Shown here piece by piece: positions 1-9,779 of a stretch of DNA of 64,000 nt. Source of the DNA: Pochonia chlamydosporia 170 (taxonomy: Eukaryota > Ascomycota > Sordariomycetes > Hypocreales > Clavicipitaceae). The translations under genes and the position numbers were made by a program. The stretch is from contig NC_035791.1 in assembly GCF_001653235.2 (NCBI RefSeq), positions 6,386,001-6,450,000 on the forward strand, in the 5' to 3' direction. The notes below the pieces were generated by a model that was not told the DNA's origin, made no database searches, and saw only the letters and a program-made list of their open reading frames with translations. The first letter of the stretch is position 1; every line of letters starts with the position of its first letter.

Positions 1-2329
1 CCAATAGGAGGAAATGGGTTTGTAGGCCTTGCCTGCAGATGCCGAAGCCCAAAAGAACAGATTTTTCTGCTCTTGGTACCCAAAACATCGAGAAGCATCT
101 ATACAAGGAGCATAGACTCGTTGACGAGTCTGGTAAAAGACAGCCCGCACTCGTAAAACGGCCAAAGGAAAAGACACCATCCTTGAATATTGTCCAAATG
201 CTGAATCTCGACACCGACAACCCAAAAAAGCAAGCAATCGCCAACGCCCTCATCCAGCGCTTCGACAAGGATCGTTTCCAGCGACTGCTTCTCGAATGGG
301 TGGTCGATGCCAACATCTCCTTTCGCCAGCCCGAGCACTGGCGCCTCCGACGTGTATTTGAGTACCTCAATCCATCAGTTGCAGCAACGAATGCTCACAT
401 TTCCCACAACACCGTTCGAAGGCGTATAACGGATCTCCATCTCCGATATAAATCGCAGATAATCAACCACCTCCGGACAGTACCAGGTCAAATCAATATT
501 GCGTTCGATGGCTGGCGGTCTAGAAACCGGCACGCCCTGTACGGCATTGTCTGCTTCTACATTGACAGTAGCGGGGCGCCTTCCAAGCTTGTTCTTGGTC
601 TGCCAGAACTAAAGATATCTCACTCCGGGGAGAACATCGCCGCGCAAATCATGGAGATCCTGGAGAGTTACGAGATTCTTGAGAAGGTTGGGTATATAAC
701 GCTGGACAACGCTGGCAATATGGACACGGCCGCGGAAGAAATTGCAGAAGCGCTGGGATTGGAACCCCAAAAAGACGAGTGCAGTGCTTCGGCCACGTGC
801 TGAACCTGGTGGTAAAGGCTCTCTTGTTTGGGCACAAGTCCGAGGCTTTCGAAGCCGAGGTCGATGGGGAGCCCGGTGTTGATGCTGCACAACACGAGGT
901 CTGGCGAAAAAAGGCCCCCATTGGGAAGCTGCACAACTTAGTTCACTGGATCCATCGGTCCGACAAGCTGACGTATCGGCTTCGTGCTCTCCAAGAAGAA
1001 TTCTTGGAACGGTCGGACAGCCCTCGCGCTCGGGCACGGAAGCCGTTGGACGTTGTTTGCGACAACCAGACCCGCTGGCTGTCGACCTTCTACATGATTC
1101 GGCGGGCCCTCAAGTTGCGCCCTTTCCTCGAAGATCTCGTTGAGAAGACCACGATCGAGTGCAACAGGGAACGGCGGAACGGCACGAGGAGGAAGGAGGA
1201 ATTGGCATTGTGCCTCCGTGAGGAGAGCCTTCTGAGCGAGAAAGACTGGACGGTTATCGACCTGATGGAGAAGGTGCTTATCGACTTCGAGGAAGCACTG
1301 CGAATGCTCGAGGGCGACGGTCAAAGACGGCTACGCAAAGGAGGACGTGCCGAGTCGTACGGCAATATGTGGGATGTCGCCTCAACCTACGAATTCTTGA
1401 TGGATAGGTTAGAGGAGTGGAAGTCAACCGCGGAGAGCTACCCTGACCCGGAGCACTTCAAGATAAACATCAACCTCGGTTGGGACAAATTGAATGAGTA
1501 CTACACGAAGTTGGACGAGTCGCCGGCGTACTATGCATCGGCGGTGCTACACCCAGTCTCCCGTTGGGGCTACTTTGAGAATACATGGACCGATCAAAAC
1601 CAGCTGCCATGGCTCCATAAGGCCAAACAGTTGGTCAGGAGGCTGTGGGAGGAAGAGTACAAGTCATTGCCGACACAGTCGGTACCGGGCGAAGAACCTC
1701 CTTTGAAGCCTTTCAAGGTGATGAGTGCTCTCGAGCGACACCGAGCCTACAGGACTTCGACTCTGCCAGGCAGAACCTGCTCTGCTCAGGGCTCAATGAA
1801 CGCGGGACACGACGAGTATGACCACTGGCTGTCACATCCCGACGCCAAGAACGACGCTATGGTGACGGACCCTTTGCAATATTGGTGGGAGAAGAGGAAC
1901 GAATACCCACGATTGTCGCGAATGGCTCTTGACATTCTCTCAGTCCCGCCAATGTCTGCAGAGTGTGAACGCCTGTTTAGCGTTAGTGGGCAGATGGTGT
2001 CGCCGCTGCGCACCCGATTGGAAGCCAGCACCATAGGGATCACGCAGACATTGAGATCTTGGGTTCGGAGAGGGCTGATTGAGGCAGCGGACTCGTTAAT
2101 TGATGTGTCTGGAGAGGTTGAGAGCATCATAATGGGGGAGGAGGATGATAGCATGGTGGGGCTCGTGACAGGGGTTGGGTAGTTCAACGTCTTCAATGTG
2201 GTGCGATCAACTCAATTGACGGGCGAAATTGATCAATTTTCTCAACTACACGGGCCAAATGCTGAGTAAGCTGTCAACCCAACTCAATTTCGTCGCCAAA
2301 TTGATGGAATGGAATTGATGACCACCCTG
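1..2329 (+). mobile_element. hAT-family DNA transposon hAT-A, 5' end outside the window
   Basis: A hAT transposase relic fills most of the element and is followed by a non-coding 3' end rich in CAACTCAATT-type subterminal repeats. The terminus ends in CCACCCTG at 2329 (inverted form CAGGGTGGTCATC, typical of hAT ends). The next 8 bases, 2330-2337 (GATAGAAA), would be one copy of the 8-bp target duplication; the other copy lies outside the window. The element is inserted into an older MULE relic. A second, shorter relic of the same family lies at 39360-39814 on the other strand, with the same terminal sequence. Confidence 0.85.
3..2182 (+). pseudogene. hAT transposase, frameshifted
   Basis: The frame opens at the window edge inside a BED-type zinc finger (C-x2-C, then H-x4-H) and runs to 803. 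It then continues in another frame from about 775 to 2182. The break is near the run CCCCAAAAAG at about 763-773, where one base is missing relative to a continuous frame: upstream ends in LGLEPQK and downstream resumes at QCFGHVLNLVVKALLFG, a block also present in the intact hAT-C1 transposase. The RNase-H-like core is followed by a C-terminal hAT dimerisation domain (EYPRLSRMALDILSVPPMS, then ECERLFS). The transposase would excise and reinsert the element in the nucleus. With a frameshift and no visible start it is probably non-functional. Confidence 0.85.
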
Positions 2330-2337
2330 GATAGAAA

Positions 2338-3099
2338 CAAAGAGCCACCAAGCTCAGCTATAAGACGAGTACGCAATACGTCGAGCCGGAGAACGGGCTG
2401 CAAATTCTCGATTTTGGCCAAGCAGTCGCTGGATGGAAGGACATGGGTCTTAACCCATCGACCAAATGGAGAATGCGCCAGGCATAACCATCCGCCTAGC
2501 GAGGACCCATCTGCCCACCCTGCACATCGACGATTTGGAGAAAGAGATGCTACAACTGTTTCAAATCTTGCGATATCTGGTATTGCCCCACGAGAGATTA
2601 GAACTTATGTACACAATCATTCTGAGTCACTCGCAACTCAACGAGACATATACAACCAGATCGCGGCGACTAAGAGAAATCTTCGTGAAGGTCAAAGCAG
2701 TATCCAAGCACTTGTTGATCAGTTGCATAACGAGGGGTTCTGGTGCCGTATTCGACTAGACGAGAATAATCGATTGACGGCCATCTTCTTTGCTCATCCG
2801 GAATCTGTTGCGTATTGCAGAGTAATCCTGACGTCTTATTGCTAGACTGCACTTACAAGACGAACAAACATCAGATGCCACTCCTTGACATGGTGGGGGT
2901 AGATTCCTGTCAGCGGTCCTTCTGCATAGCATTTGCCCTCCTTTCAAACGAAGCAGAGGAGGATTACACATGGGCATTAGAGCATCTTAGATCCCTGTAT
3001 AGCCACGAGCTTCCTTCAGTCATATCGACGGACAGGTGCCTGGCGTCGATGAATGCTGCGAAAATTTGGTTCCCTTCGTCCACGGCCCTGCTTTGCTTA
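2338..3099 (+). pseudogene. Mutator-like (MULE) transposase relic with FAR1-type N-terminus
   Basis: Two overlapping frames (to 2845, then from about 2815 to 3099) read as one MULE transposase with a frameshift near 2815-2823. The N-terminal part contains a FAR1-like DNA-binding segment (GCKFSILAKQSLDGRTWVL, then HNHPPS). The downstream part starts the catalytic domain with the first acidic residue in LLLDCTYKTNKHQMPLLDM and the second in VISTDR. The 3' part, with the last acidic residue and SWIM finger, is gone because hAT-B begins at 3100. The 5' side is interrupted by hAT-A. It is the oldest layer of this nest and cannot be functional. Confidence 0.75.
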
Positions 3100-3850
3100 C
3101 AGCGCTGATTTCAATTCAAGTAAGTCAAGTTTGGGGGTCTAACTTGATTACTTGAAATCAAATCGTCGGTGAACTTGATTAACTTGATTCGACTTGATAT
3201 ACTTGATATATTAGGTCAGCATTAAGCTGTTGTTATAGCATTACAGTACCACCGGTGCCTCCTCTTCATCCATACCAATCAGCTCCCCGCCAAAACTGAC
3301 GACCTCACCCACAGTGATCGCTTGATGGCCCAGCCAATTTCGCAGGCACTGTATTTCCTCCATCATCTCGGGGCTTAAGTTATGTCTTTGCGAGCTCACT
3401 GTTAACTTTGTCACACTAAAAGTCCGCTCAGGATCGGCGGACATGGCAGGTATCGCTAGTATGTCGAGGGCAAACCTGCTCAAGCGTGGGTATTCTTCTT
3501 GTTGGTCCTTCCACCACAGAATAGGGTTCAAGTTCTCTCGCCGGATTGGTCCTTGCCTCATATAAGCTGCAAGTTCATCATCTTCCTCCATCATGTGCCG
3601 ATCATGGTTCTGCATCCACTGGTCGAATTGACTAGGCTCGGCTTGCCCCATCTAGCCACTGTATCTTAATTTTTACACCTAGTTGCTGGTCAGATTGTAT
3701 TGGAGCCAAGAATACACAACATTAGTTTTGCAAACTATCCGGACGAATGTGCAATGCGACGGCCATAGCTAAGTAGCTGGCTAAGGTAGAATGTCAGTGA
3801 CCATCGCAAGGACTGCGATGAGGTTACTTACGTCCCCATAACCATAATCC
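3100..3850 (-). mobile_element. hAT-B relic (terminal inverted repeat plus C-terminal transposase)
   Basis: The lower boundary begins CAGCGCTGATTTC at 3100, followed by AACTTGATT-type subterminal repeats. A minus-strand ORF (3651-3241) carries the hAT dimerisation domain (EEYPRLSRFALDILAIPAMS, then ERTFSV). Upstream on the minus strand, 3652-3850 reads as further degenerate transposase (MAVALHIRPDSLQN) and holds GTAAGTAAC at about 3827-3835, possibly an intron donor. The other terminus is not recognised, so the element is truncated. It abuts the 3' end of the NLR gene. Confidence 0.7.
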
Positions 3851-3870
3851 CCTCAAAATATGTTTTGGTG

Positions 3871-4920
3871 TTAAAGAGTACTTGCGTTATCGGCTTTGAG
3901 CTTGACCCGTTTGGCTGACCTTCCGTCAAAAGCAGCATGAAGAGCGTTGCTATCCGCTCCCTTGTCTAACAGCATCTGCACAATCTTGAGATGCCCTCTT
4001 CTAGAAGCAGCGTGAAGAGCGTTAGTATACTGCCCGAAATATCCTCTGCCCTGGGCATTAACATTGGCTCCCTTGTCTAATAGCATCTGCACAATCTCGA
4101 TATGTCCTCCTCCAGAAGCAGCCTGCAAAGCGTTGCCATATAGTCCACCCAGAGCATTAACATCAGCTCTATTGTCTAATAGCATCTGCACAATCTTGAC
4201 ATGTCCCTCTCCAGAAGCAGCCCGAAGAGCGTTGCCACAGCGTCCAACCTGTGCATTAACATCTGCTCCTTTGTCTAACAGCATCTGCACAATTTCGACA
4301 TGGCCCCCTCCAGAAGCAACCCGAAGAGCGTTGCCATAGCGTCCATCCTGAGCATTAACATCTGCTCCCTTGTCTAACAAGGCCTTAACAATCGTGACAT
4401 GCCCTCTTAGAGAAGCAGCCAGCAAAGCGTAGCCATATTCTCCACCCCGAGCATTAACATTCGCTCCATTGTCTAGCAGCATTTGTACAACCCTAACATG
4501 TCCTACATGAGAAGCGCCCTGGAGCGCGTTTCCATAAAATCCACCCTGAGCATTAACATTCGCTCCTCTATCTAACAGCATTAGCACAACCCTGGCGTGC
4601 CCTCCATCAGAAGCACCCTGAAGAGGGTTGCCGAGGAATCCACCCTGAGCATTGACATCGGCTCCCTTGTCTAACAGCATCTGCACAACCTCAACATAGC
4701 CCCTCTCAGATGCCCAATGCAGCGCGCTCGTGCCATTCTCATCCGATTGATTGATTCCCCTTACATTCCTTATGATCAATCTCGAAATTACATTCTTATG
4801 TCCATTAAAAGCAGCGAGGCGGAGGGCATTCATTCTTGGCCGGTATCTGATACTCGACACAGCTCTCCAGAACAGGGGATACCACAGAGCAAACCTTGTA
4901 CTGGTGACTACGGTGGGCGA
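3871..4920 (-). pseudogene. Ankyrin-repeat 3' half of a split NLR gene
   Basis: This minus-strand frame encodes about 350 residues. A short linker (RFALWYPLFWRAV) leads to MNALRLAAFNGH and then about nine ankyrin repeats of roughly 33 residues, each with the core VQMLLDKGADVNAQ, ending at a stop at 3871. Fungal STAND/NLR proteins carry ankyrin repeats as the C-terminal ligand-sensing part. The frame has no start of its own before the transposon: the codons just upstream lie in the element's terminal repeat (4923 on). Joined across the insertion to the NACHT half (9780-12384), the reading frame is continuous. The repeats are unusually similar to one another, as in rapidly evolving fungal NLR repeats. 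I infer that the gene is inactivated or reduced to two partial products. Confidence 0.8.
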
Positions 4921-5698
4921 TAGGGAGCACTGTTGCAAAACCCCCGGTCGTTTCGTTTTAGGTTTAGGGTCTTACGTCCTTAGTCATCTGGGTACTTCGG
5001 GTCGCTATCAACGATGTACCACGGACTAGCAGCGGGCTCGCGCGGTGGCCTGCTGCCAGTCTAGTCGATCACTTGGCGCGTCAACTGTAAAATGGCGAAC
5101 CATTTGCCGCTATAGAGATGATTTTCAGCACCATATCGCGAACTCGTTTCTCAACAATTCTCAATTGATCTTTCTATATAAAGTCAATGCAAGAATTTCG
5201 GTTTGCTATAGTCGCGATCTAAATGCACAATAGTGAAAGACGAGCTGCCGACAATGTTCACCTCGCGATGAGGATCACGATGGACGGACGGAGAATCACC
5301 GCACTAACCCCGCTTCTGATCAGCAGCGGACGAGCGCAGCAGCCTCCTGCTTAAACCGGTCTAGCGACATCATCCACCGTAAGGAAGGGCGATGTTGTTT
5401 TGTTCTCCTTAAAAGGCTCGGTCTGAAACAAGATTCCTCACCTCGTCTCCTTCAACTTGCTCTCATCTCTCGTCAAGCCAAATGGATCCTTCAAAGATCC
5501 CCTCTGGGCATATCTATTGCATCCAAGATGGAAAGAAGCACTATGAACTCTTCACCACCATTTATACAAGCGCCAACTATTGTGGTCGTTGCGGCTTGGC
5601 CAACCCCTTTCGGACCCAGCAACGAGCCAGGTCTAAAACTCCAGCACTTCCTGGCCCATATGATGAGGTGGTTGAAGTCGAGGACTCTCCGCCACGGC

Positions 5699-8600
5699 CA
5701 GAGACCCAATCAACTAAATCAACTACACGGCATCTGTCAATTTAGAGTAAGTGTAGATTAGTAATGAAACTTTGAATGTAGTGTATCAACGGACACCTCA
5801 AATGTAGTTGATTTAAGTGTAGTTGACTTCAGTGGATGGAGGTTTGTGGCGGCATCATCCAGAGTCGCGGCGTAGTGGGGCAGCGCATGATGGCACTAAG
5901 TTAACGCGTCTACACGTCCACGCGCTTGCTCATACCTCTTTCCTCTTCATCTTGGTTTTCGTGCAATATAGTGGCATTATCTCTTGAGTTGATCTCATCG
6001 CGCCCGTGTCAGGGTTGGCCACAGTGACGCTAACCATCCCCTCGCATTAAAAAGTGTCAGAGACGACATATTCTAACAAATACCTCCCTCTTAGAAGGAG
6101 GTGATGTCCACTTTTGCTGGCTGGTACAACAAGTAGGGCTTCCCGAGGCTCCTCTGGTGCGAATCTACCTTCGGCTGCTCCCGTCCCCTTCCCTTCATTC
6201 ACTCTTGTAGCACTCGAATCGCCTCTTCAATGGCCAGCTGTTTTCGCCGCGGCAGCGAGCCACGATAGCTCCCGTCTTCTGAACTCATCATCATTAAGAT
6301 GGATGCCCTCGAGCTCTTTCTTCTCCTCTATGATCGAGAGAAATAACGGATCTAGGTCGTTGATAATGCCTGCCCGAAACCACGACCTCAATACCTGACA
6401 CATCCCAACTGTTTGCGCCTGAAGATTGCACCGTTGGGGAACAACCATCTGCCCTGCTGCCGAGAACATCCTCTCACATTCTGCAGACATTGATTGTATT
6501 GTGACAAAGTCGAGGGCCATTCGGGAGAGACGAGGGTATTGCAGGCGCTTCTCATGCCAATACGCTATCGGATCTCGCACAGTCTTGTCAGTGCTCTCAT
6601 GGCTCGATTGCCATCGTTCGTATTCGTCGCCAATCGTGTCGTCGTCCAGTAGAGGCTCTGTCTGTATGGAGTCGATACGGGACTGTTCGCAATGCTCTTC
6701 GAAGGCATTGTAGTATTGCTTCTGTCGTTTTGCAACAGGCTCGTCATTTGAGGCCACCACAATATGGAAATCTCGATAGGACTCGTCCCACACTTCTTGA
6801 ACTATCCTTTTTGCAGATCTGATCCAGTCGGGCTTATGTACCCAGGCCTGCTCGAACCATCCCCATCTGTATGCCGGGTGGAGTGCGAGGGCGGTATAAT
6901 ATATCGGTGTTGTGTCGAGAATAGTGTAATACTTGTCTAATTTCTCCCAGGCCATATTTATGCCGATCCTGAACTGTTCGGGGTCAGGAAAATCTTTTGC
7001 CATCGCCTTATATTTTTCGAGCTTGCCAAGCAGGAATTCAAACCCATTGATCACATCCCAAACGCTCCCATATGAACCAGTATAACCCCTCTTGCGTTTC
7101 CTGATTAAACCGTCGCCTTCTAGAGTCTTGACTGCATCTTCATAGTATCCAAGGATCGTCGCGAAGTGTTGAAGTACAGACCAATCGTTGGCCGTAAGTT
7201 GGTTCTCGTCTCTAAGGATTCGAGGCCGGACAGCCGACTTTTTCAACTGGCCAGTTCTTTTTGATGTATTCTCCTCCTCCCATTGGATTCGGAACTTCGC
7301 GACTAGCAGTTCGAAGTACCTTCGAAGTCTCAAGGCGCGGCGGATCATATAGAGCTGGGAAAGCCAGCGCGTATCGTTATCTAGCACTACCGAGACGGGG
7401 CTTTTTGACCGTATTTTCGGATCGTCCGACATGGATATGTCGTACTCTTGAAGTTCTTTCAACAGGTATGTCAGTCTGTCCGATCGATCAACATCCACGA
7501 CGAAATTATGGAGCTTCCCAACCGGCCCTTTCTGTCGCCAAAGTTCGTATTCGGCTTCAGACAGCGCTTCTGCACCAGAAAGTTGTTCTTCGAACGCGTC
7601 TGTATCCTTCCCGAACAGTAGTGCCTTCGCAGACAGATTGACTATATGGCCGAAGCAGCGGCCTCGCCTTCGAGCGCCATTGAAGCCGAGCTTTTTGCCA
7701 ATAGCCTCAAGTGCTGTGTCGTTGTTCTCGGCATTGTCAAGGGTAAAATACCCAATATTCTCCTCGATGCCAAAAGCCTCGATGGTATAAAGGACTTCTG
7801 TTGCAATGTTGTTCCCCGAATGTCTGCGGACTTCGGGGACCCCCAGAGCGACCTTGTGGGGCTTGCTATTCTCGTCCCTGAAGAAGCACACGATACCGTA
7901 TAACGAGTGTCGATTCCGCGCCCTCCATCCGTCAAAGCTGACGTGTATTAAGCCGGGGCTCTTTCGCAGGGCTTCAATGACGCGCGCCTTGTGCTTTTTA
8001 AATTCGGAGTTGATGAGCGCGCGAACTGTGGTATCAGAGATGTTGGCGTTCGTGATCTTGACTGCAGGGTTAAGGTATTCGAAGATATCCCGGAGTCTCT
8101 CATGTTCAACAACACTAAAGGGCTGATTCGTGTCGACTATCCACTCGATCAGGAGACGTTGAAAGTGATTTCGATTAAATCCGCGTATCATAGAGTTGGC
8201 AATCGCCTGTTCTCGAGGTCTTAAAGGGTCGAGCTTCCATATATCCACAATCGATCTTGGCCTCTTGCTCCCTGGCTTCTCCTCGGCTTTCTTTTGCAAG
8301 CCGGACTTTGTCTTGTTATCTGGTGCAGATATTCCGTGATCCTTGTATAAGTGATTCAGCGCATTCTGAAGGCCAATAGCAACGAAATTCTTAGGTCTGG
8401 GGTCGTTCTTCTGAATACACGGCTTGCAGACCCATCTGCGCTCGTCGTCATGTTGTATGTCGTATCCATATTCCCAAGCCCATGAGTAGTTGTCTTTGCT
8501 TCTTTCTGACCATACCCAACCCGGAAAATGTCCCCAAAGACGCGTATCGTACTTATCAGGAGTGGGCAATGTCGTCGGCGGCGGGGAGAACGGCGTCAAT

Positions 8601-9470
8601 GAGCTCTCGGCAGAAGAAGCAGGCGTGGAAGGCACTGGGAGTTCGAAGTCAATTGGGACATCATCGATAGAAATTGGGGACGATTCTAGGAATTCCGAAG
8701 CGCTCATGGTCATAGTAAACATAAAGACATAATGTGAAAGTGTCACGGACTAACTCGTTGCCGTGCACCTGGGTTGATGGCAATGCTGATAACGCCACCA
8801 AATGAGGGTCTCACAACCAGCCCCTGAGCATTGACTGCCCAGTTAACCACCATAGTAGAGAGTCCACCCCTCGAGAACGTCTGCTCTCTCTTTTTTGTTA
8901 GCTGAATGAGCCGCGTGTCCCCTTACGGAACTTACTGGGGCCGACCGGCGACCCCTTACAGAAAAGAAGCGATGATACTTGTTGTAGATGGCCAGAAATA
9001 GGTGTTATGTGATGATCAAGCAGGTGCTAGCTAGCAGGAAGATATTTCAATAAACTAGGCATCAGCCATCGTTCCGCTACACGTCATTCAAAACATGGCA
9101 ATACGGTTCCAAGATGGGTAAAAAGATGCCGAAGTCAATCAACCAAGGATCAACAGACGCACGACGCAGTAGCGGAGGCTCTACCTTAAGGCACTTTGGT
9201 TAGAATACAAATTACGGATGTAGAATAGGGGGAGGAAGCTGACTTGTCGTCTCGCCCGCAGCCGAACCTACCCTGAAGCTAAGTTCGAGATCAAATGTGC
9301 AGCCCTTTAACCATCAACAGTTACACTGAAATCAACTAAATCCACGTACACGAGAGGCCCAAATTTAGTTTAATTGATTAGTCAGGATTGTCCTGATTTA
9401 GTTGATTTAGTTGAGTGTAATACACTAAGTTGATCAACCAGTGTAAGTCGTGTAGTTGATTGGGTCTCTG
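5699..9470 (-). mobile_element. hAT transposon hAT-C1, complete with 8-bp target duplication
   Basis: The termini are CAGAGACCCAATCAACTA at 5699 and its inverted copy ending at 9470. They are flanked by perfect 8-bp direct repeats GCCACGGC at 5691-5698 and 9471-9478. The length is 3772 bp. Both ends hold many subterminal copies of AACTAAATCAACTA/CAACTACAC motifs, likely transposase binding sites. A nearly identical copy, hAT-C2, lies at 55807-59592 in opposite orientation. The near-identity and clean duplication indicate recent transposition. Confidence 0.93.
6227..8722 (-). CDS. hAT transposase (intact, about 831 aa)
   Basis: This is an uninterrupted frame for a cut-and-paste hAT transposase. 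A BED-type zinc finger lies near residues 80-125 (WVCKPC, then HLYKDHG). The RNase-H-like domain begins around IHVSFDGWRARNRHSLYG, with GYFTLDNAENND as the second acidic block and CFGHIVNLSAKALLFG next. The C-terminal dimerisation domain is YPRLSRMALDFVTIQSMSAE followed by CERMFS. I take the first ATG (8722) as the start; the open frame extends 8 codons further upstream without an ATG. No stop or frameshift is present, so it could also mobilise hAT-C2. Confidence 0.9.
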   Translation of the reverse strand: MFTMTMSASEFLESSPISIDDVPIDFELPVPSTPASSAESSLTPFSPPPTTLPTPDKYDTRLWGHFPGWVWSERSKDNYSWAWEYGYDIQHDDERRWVCKPCIQKNDPRPKNFVAIGLQNALNHLYKDHGISAPDNKTKSGLQKKAEEKPGSKRPRSIVDIWKLDPLRPREQAIANSMIRGFNRNHFQRLLIEWIVDTNQPFSVVEHERLRDIFEYLNPAVKITNANISDTTVRALINSEFKKHKARVIEALRKSPGLIHVSFDGWRARNRHSLYGIVCFFRDENSKPHKVALGVPEVRRHSGNNIATEVLYTIEAFGIEENIGYFTLDNAENNDTALEAIGKKLGFNGARRRGRCFGHIVNLSAKALLFGKDTDAFEEQLSGAEALSEAEYELWRQKGPVGKLHNFVVDVDRSDRLTYLLKELQEYDISMSDDPKIRSKSPVSVVLDNDTRWLSQLYMIRRALRLRRYFELLVAKFRIQWEEENTSKRTGQLKKSAVRPRILRDENQLTANDWSVLQHFATILGYYEDAVKTLEGDGLIRKRKRGYTGSYGSVWDVINGFEFLLGKLEKYKAMAKDFPDPEQFRIGINMAWEKLDKYYTILDTTPIYYTALALHPAYRWGWFEQAWVHKPDWIRSAKRIVQEVWDESYRDFHIVVASNDEPVAKRQKQYYNAFEEHCEQSRIDSIQTEPLLDDDTIGDEYERWQSSHESTDKTVRDPIAYWHEKRLQYPRLSRMALDFVTIQSMSAECERMFSAAGQMVVPQRCNLQAQTVGMCQVLRSWFRAGIINDLDPLFLSIIEEKKELEGIHLNDDEFRRRELSWLAAAAKTAGH

Positions 9471-9779
9471 GCCACGGCCAGTCAGCCCAGCAAGTCTACT
9501 ACTACGTGACAGACCAAAACCAGTGAAAGATGAAGAAGAAGAGAATGAGGATAATTAAACCACCACATTCACGTGTCAAGTCGCTGAGTGAAATAAAACA
9601 GAACCCTGCTGGTCCGCCGCGGACCCTCTGATATGACATTGCCCTTTCGTGAAAGCCAAAAAACTAAGAAACGTAGGCTGAAGTACATCGAGCAATGTAC
9701 CGTGCGCCAAGCAAAAGCGCCGCTAACCGAATTTGGCACCCTCGTCGTGGTTTTTGGGGTTTTGCAACAGTGACCCCTA

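Larger units (their letters stand above)
5482..9558 (+). pseudogene. 98-codon ORF of the TIR element, split by hAT-C1
   Basis: The ATG at 5482 follows a CT-rich leader ending TCAAGCCAA, a typical filamentous-fungal start context. The frame runs to 5698, where hAT-C1 inserts. Removing hAT-C1 plus one 8-bp duplication and resuming at 9479 keeps the frame open to a TAA ending at 9558, giving 98 residues. The product begins MDPSKIPSGHIYCIQDGKKH, has a single C-G-R-C-G knuckle and ends in an acidic tail (DEEEENEDN). I do not recognise the family. With the hAT present the frame reads into the hAT end and stops at 5745. Confidence 0.5.
4923..9777. mobile_element. TA-flanked TIR element splitting the NLR gene, with nested hAT
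   Basis: The ends are inverted repeats of about 22 bp sharing CACTGTTGCAAAACCCC (left 4926-4943; inverted right copy about 9755-9774), flanked by TA, as for Tc1/mariner-type insertion. The exact right end is ambiguous by 2 bp because the flank reads TATA. Without the hAT (5699-9470) and one copy of its 8-bp duplication, the element is about 1.07 kb. It carries a single small ORF and no transposase, so it is non-autonomous. I infer an element with passenger coding capacity; no second copy lies in the window. Confidence 0.65.

Noticed and set aside
4064..4339. Plus-strand ORF with repeated CTISICP-type motif
   Set aside because: It is the antisense translation of the ankyrin repeats; its repetitiveness follows from theirs.
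6114..8732. Plus-strand ORFs of 77-126 codons inside hAT-C1 (mirrored in hAT-C2)
   Set aside because: They are antisense shadows of the transposase frame and have no domains of their own.
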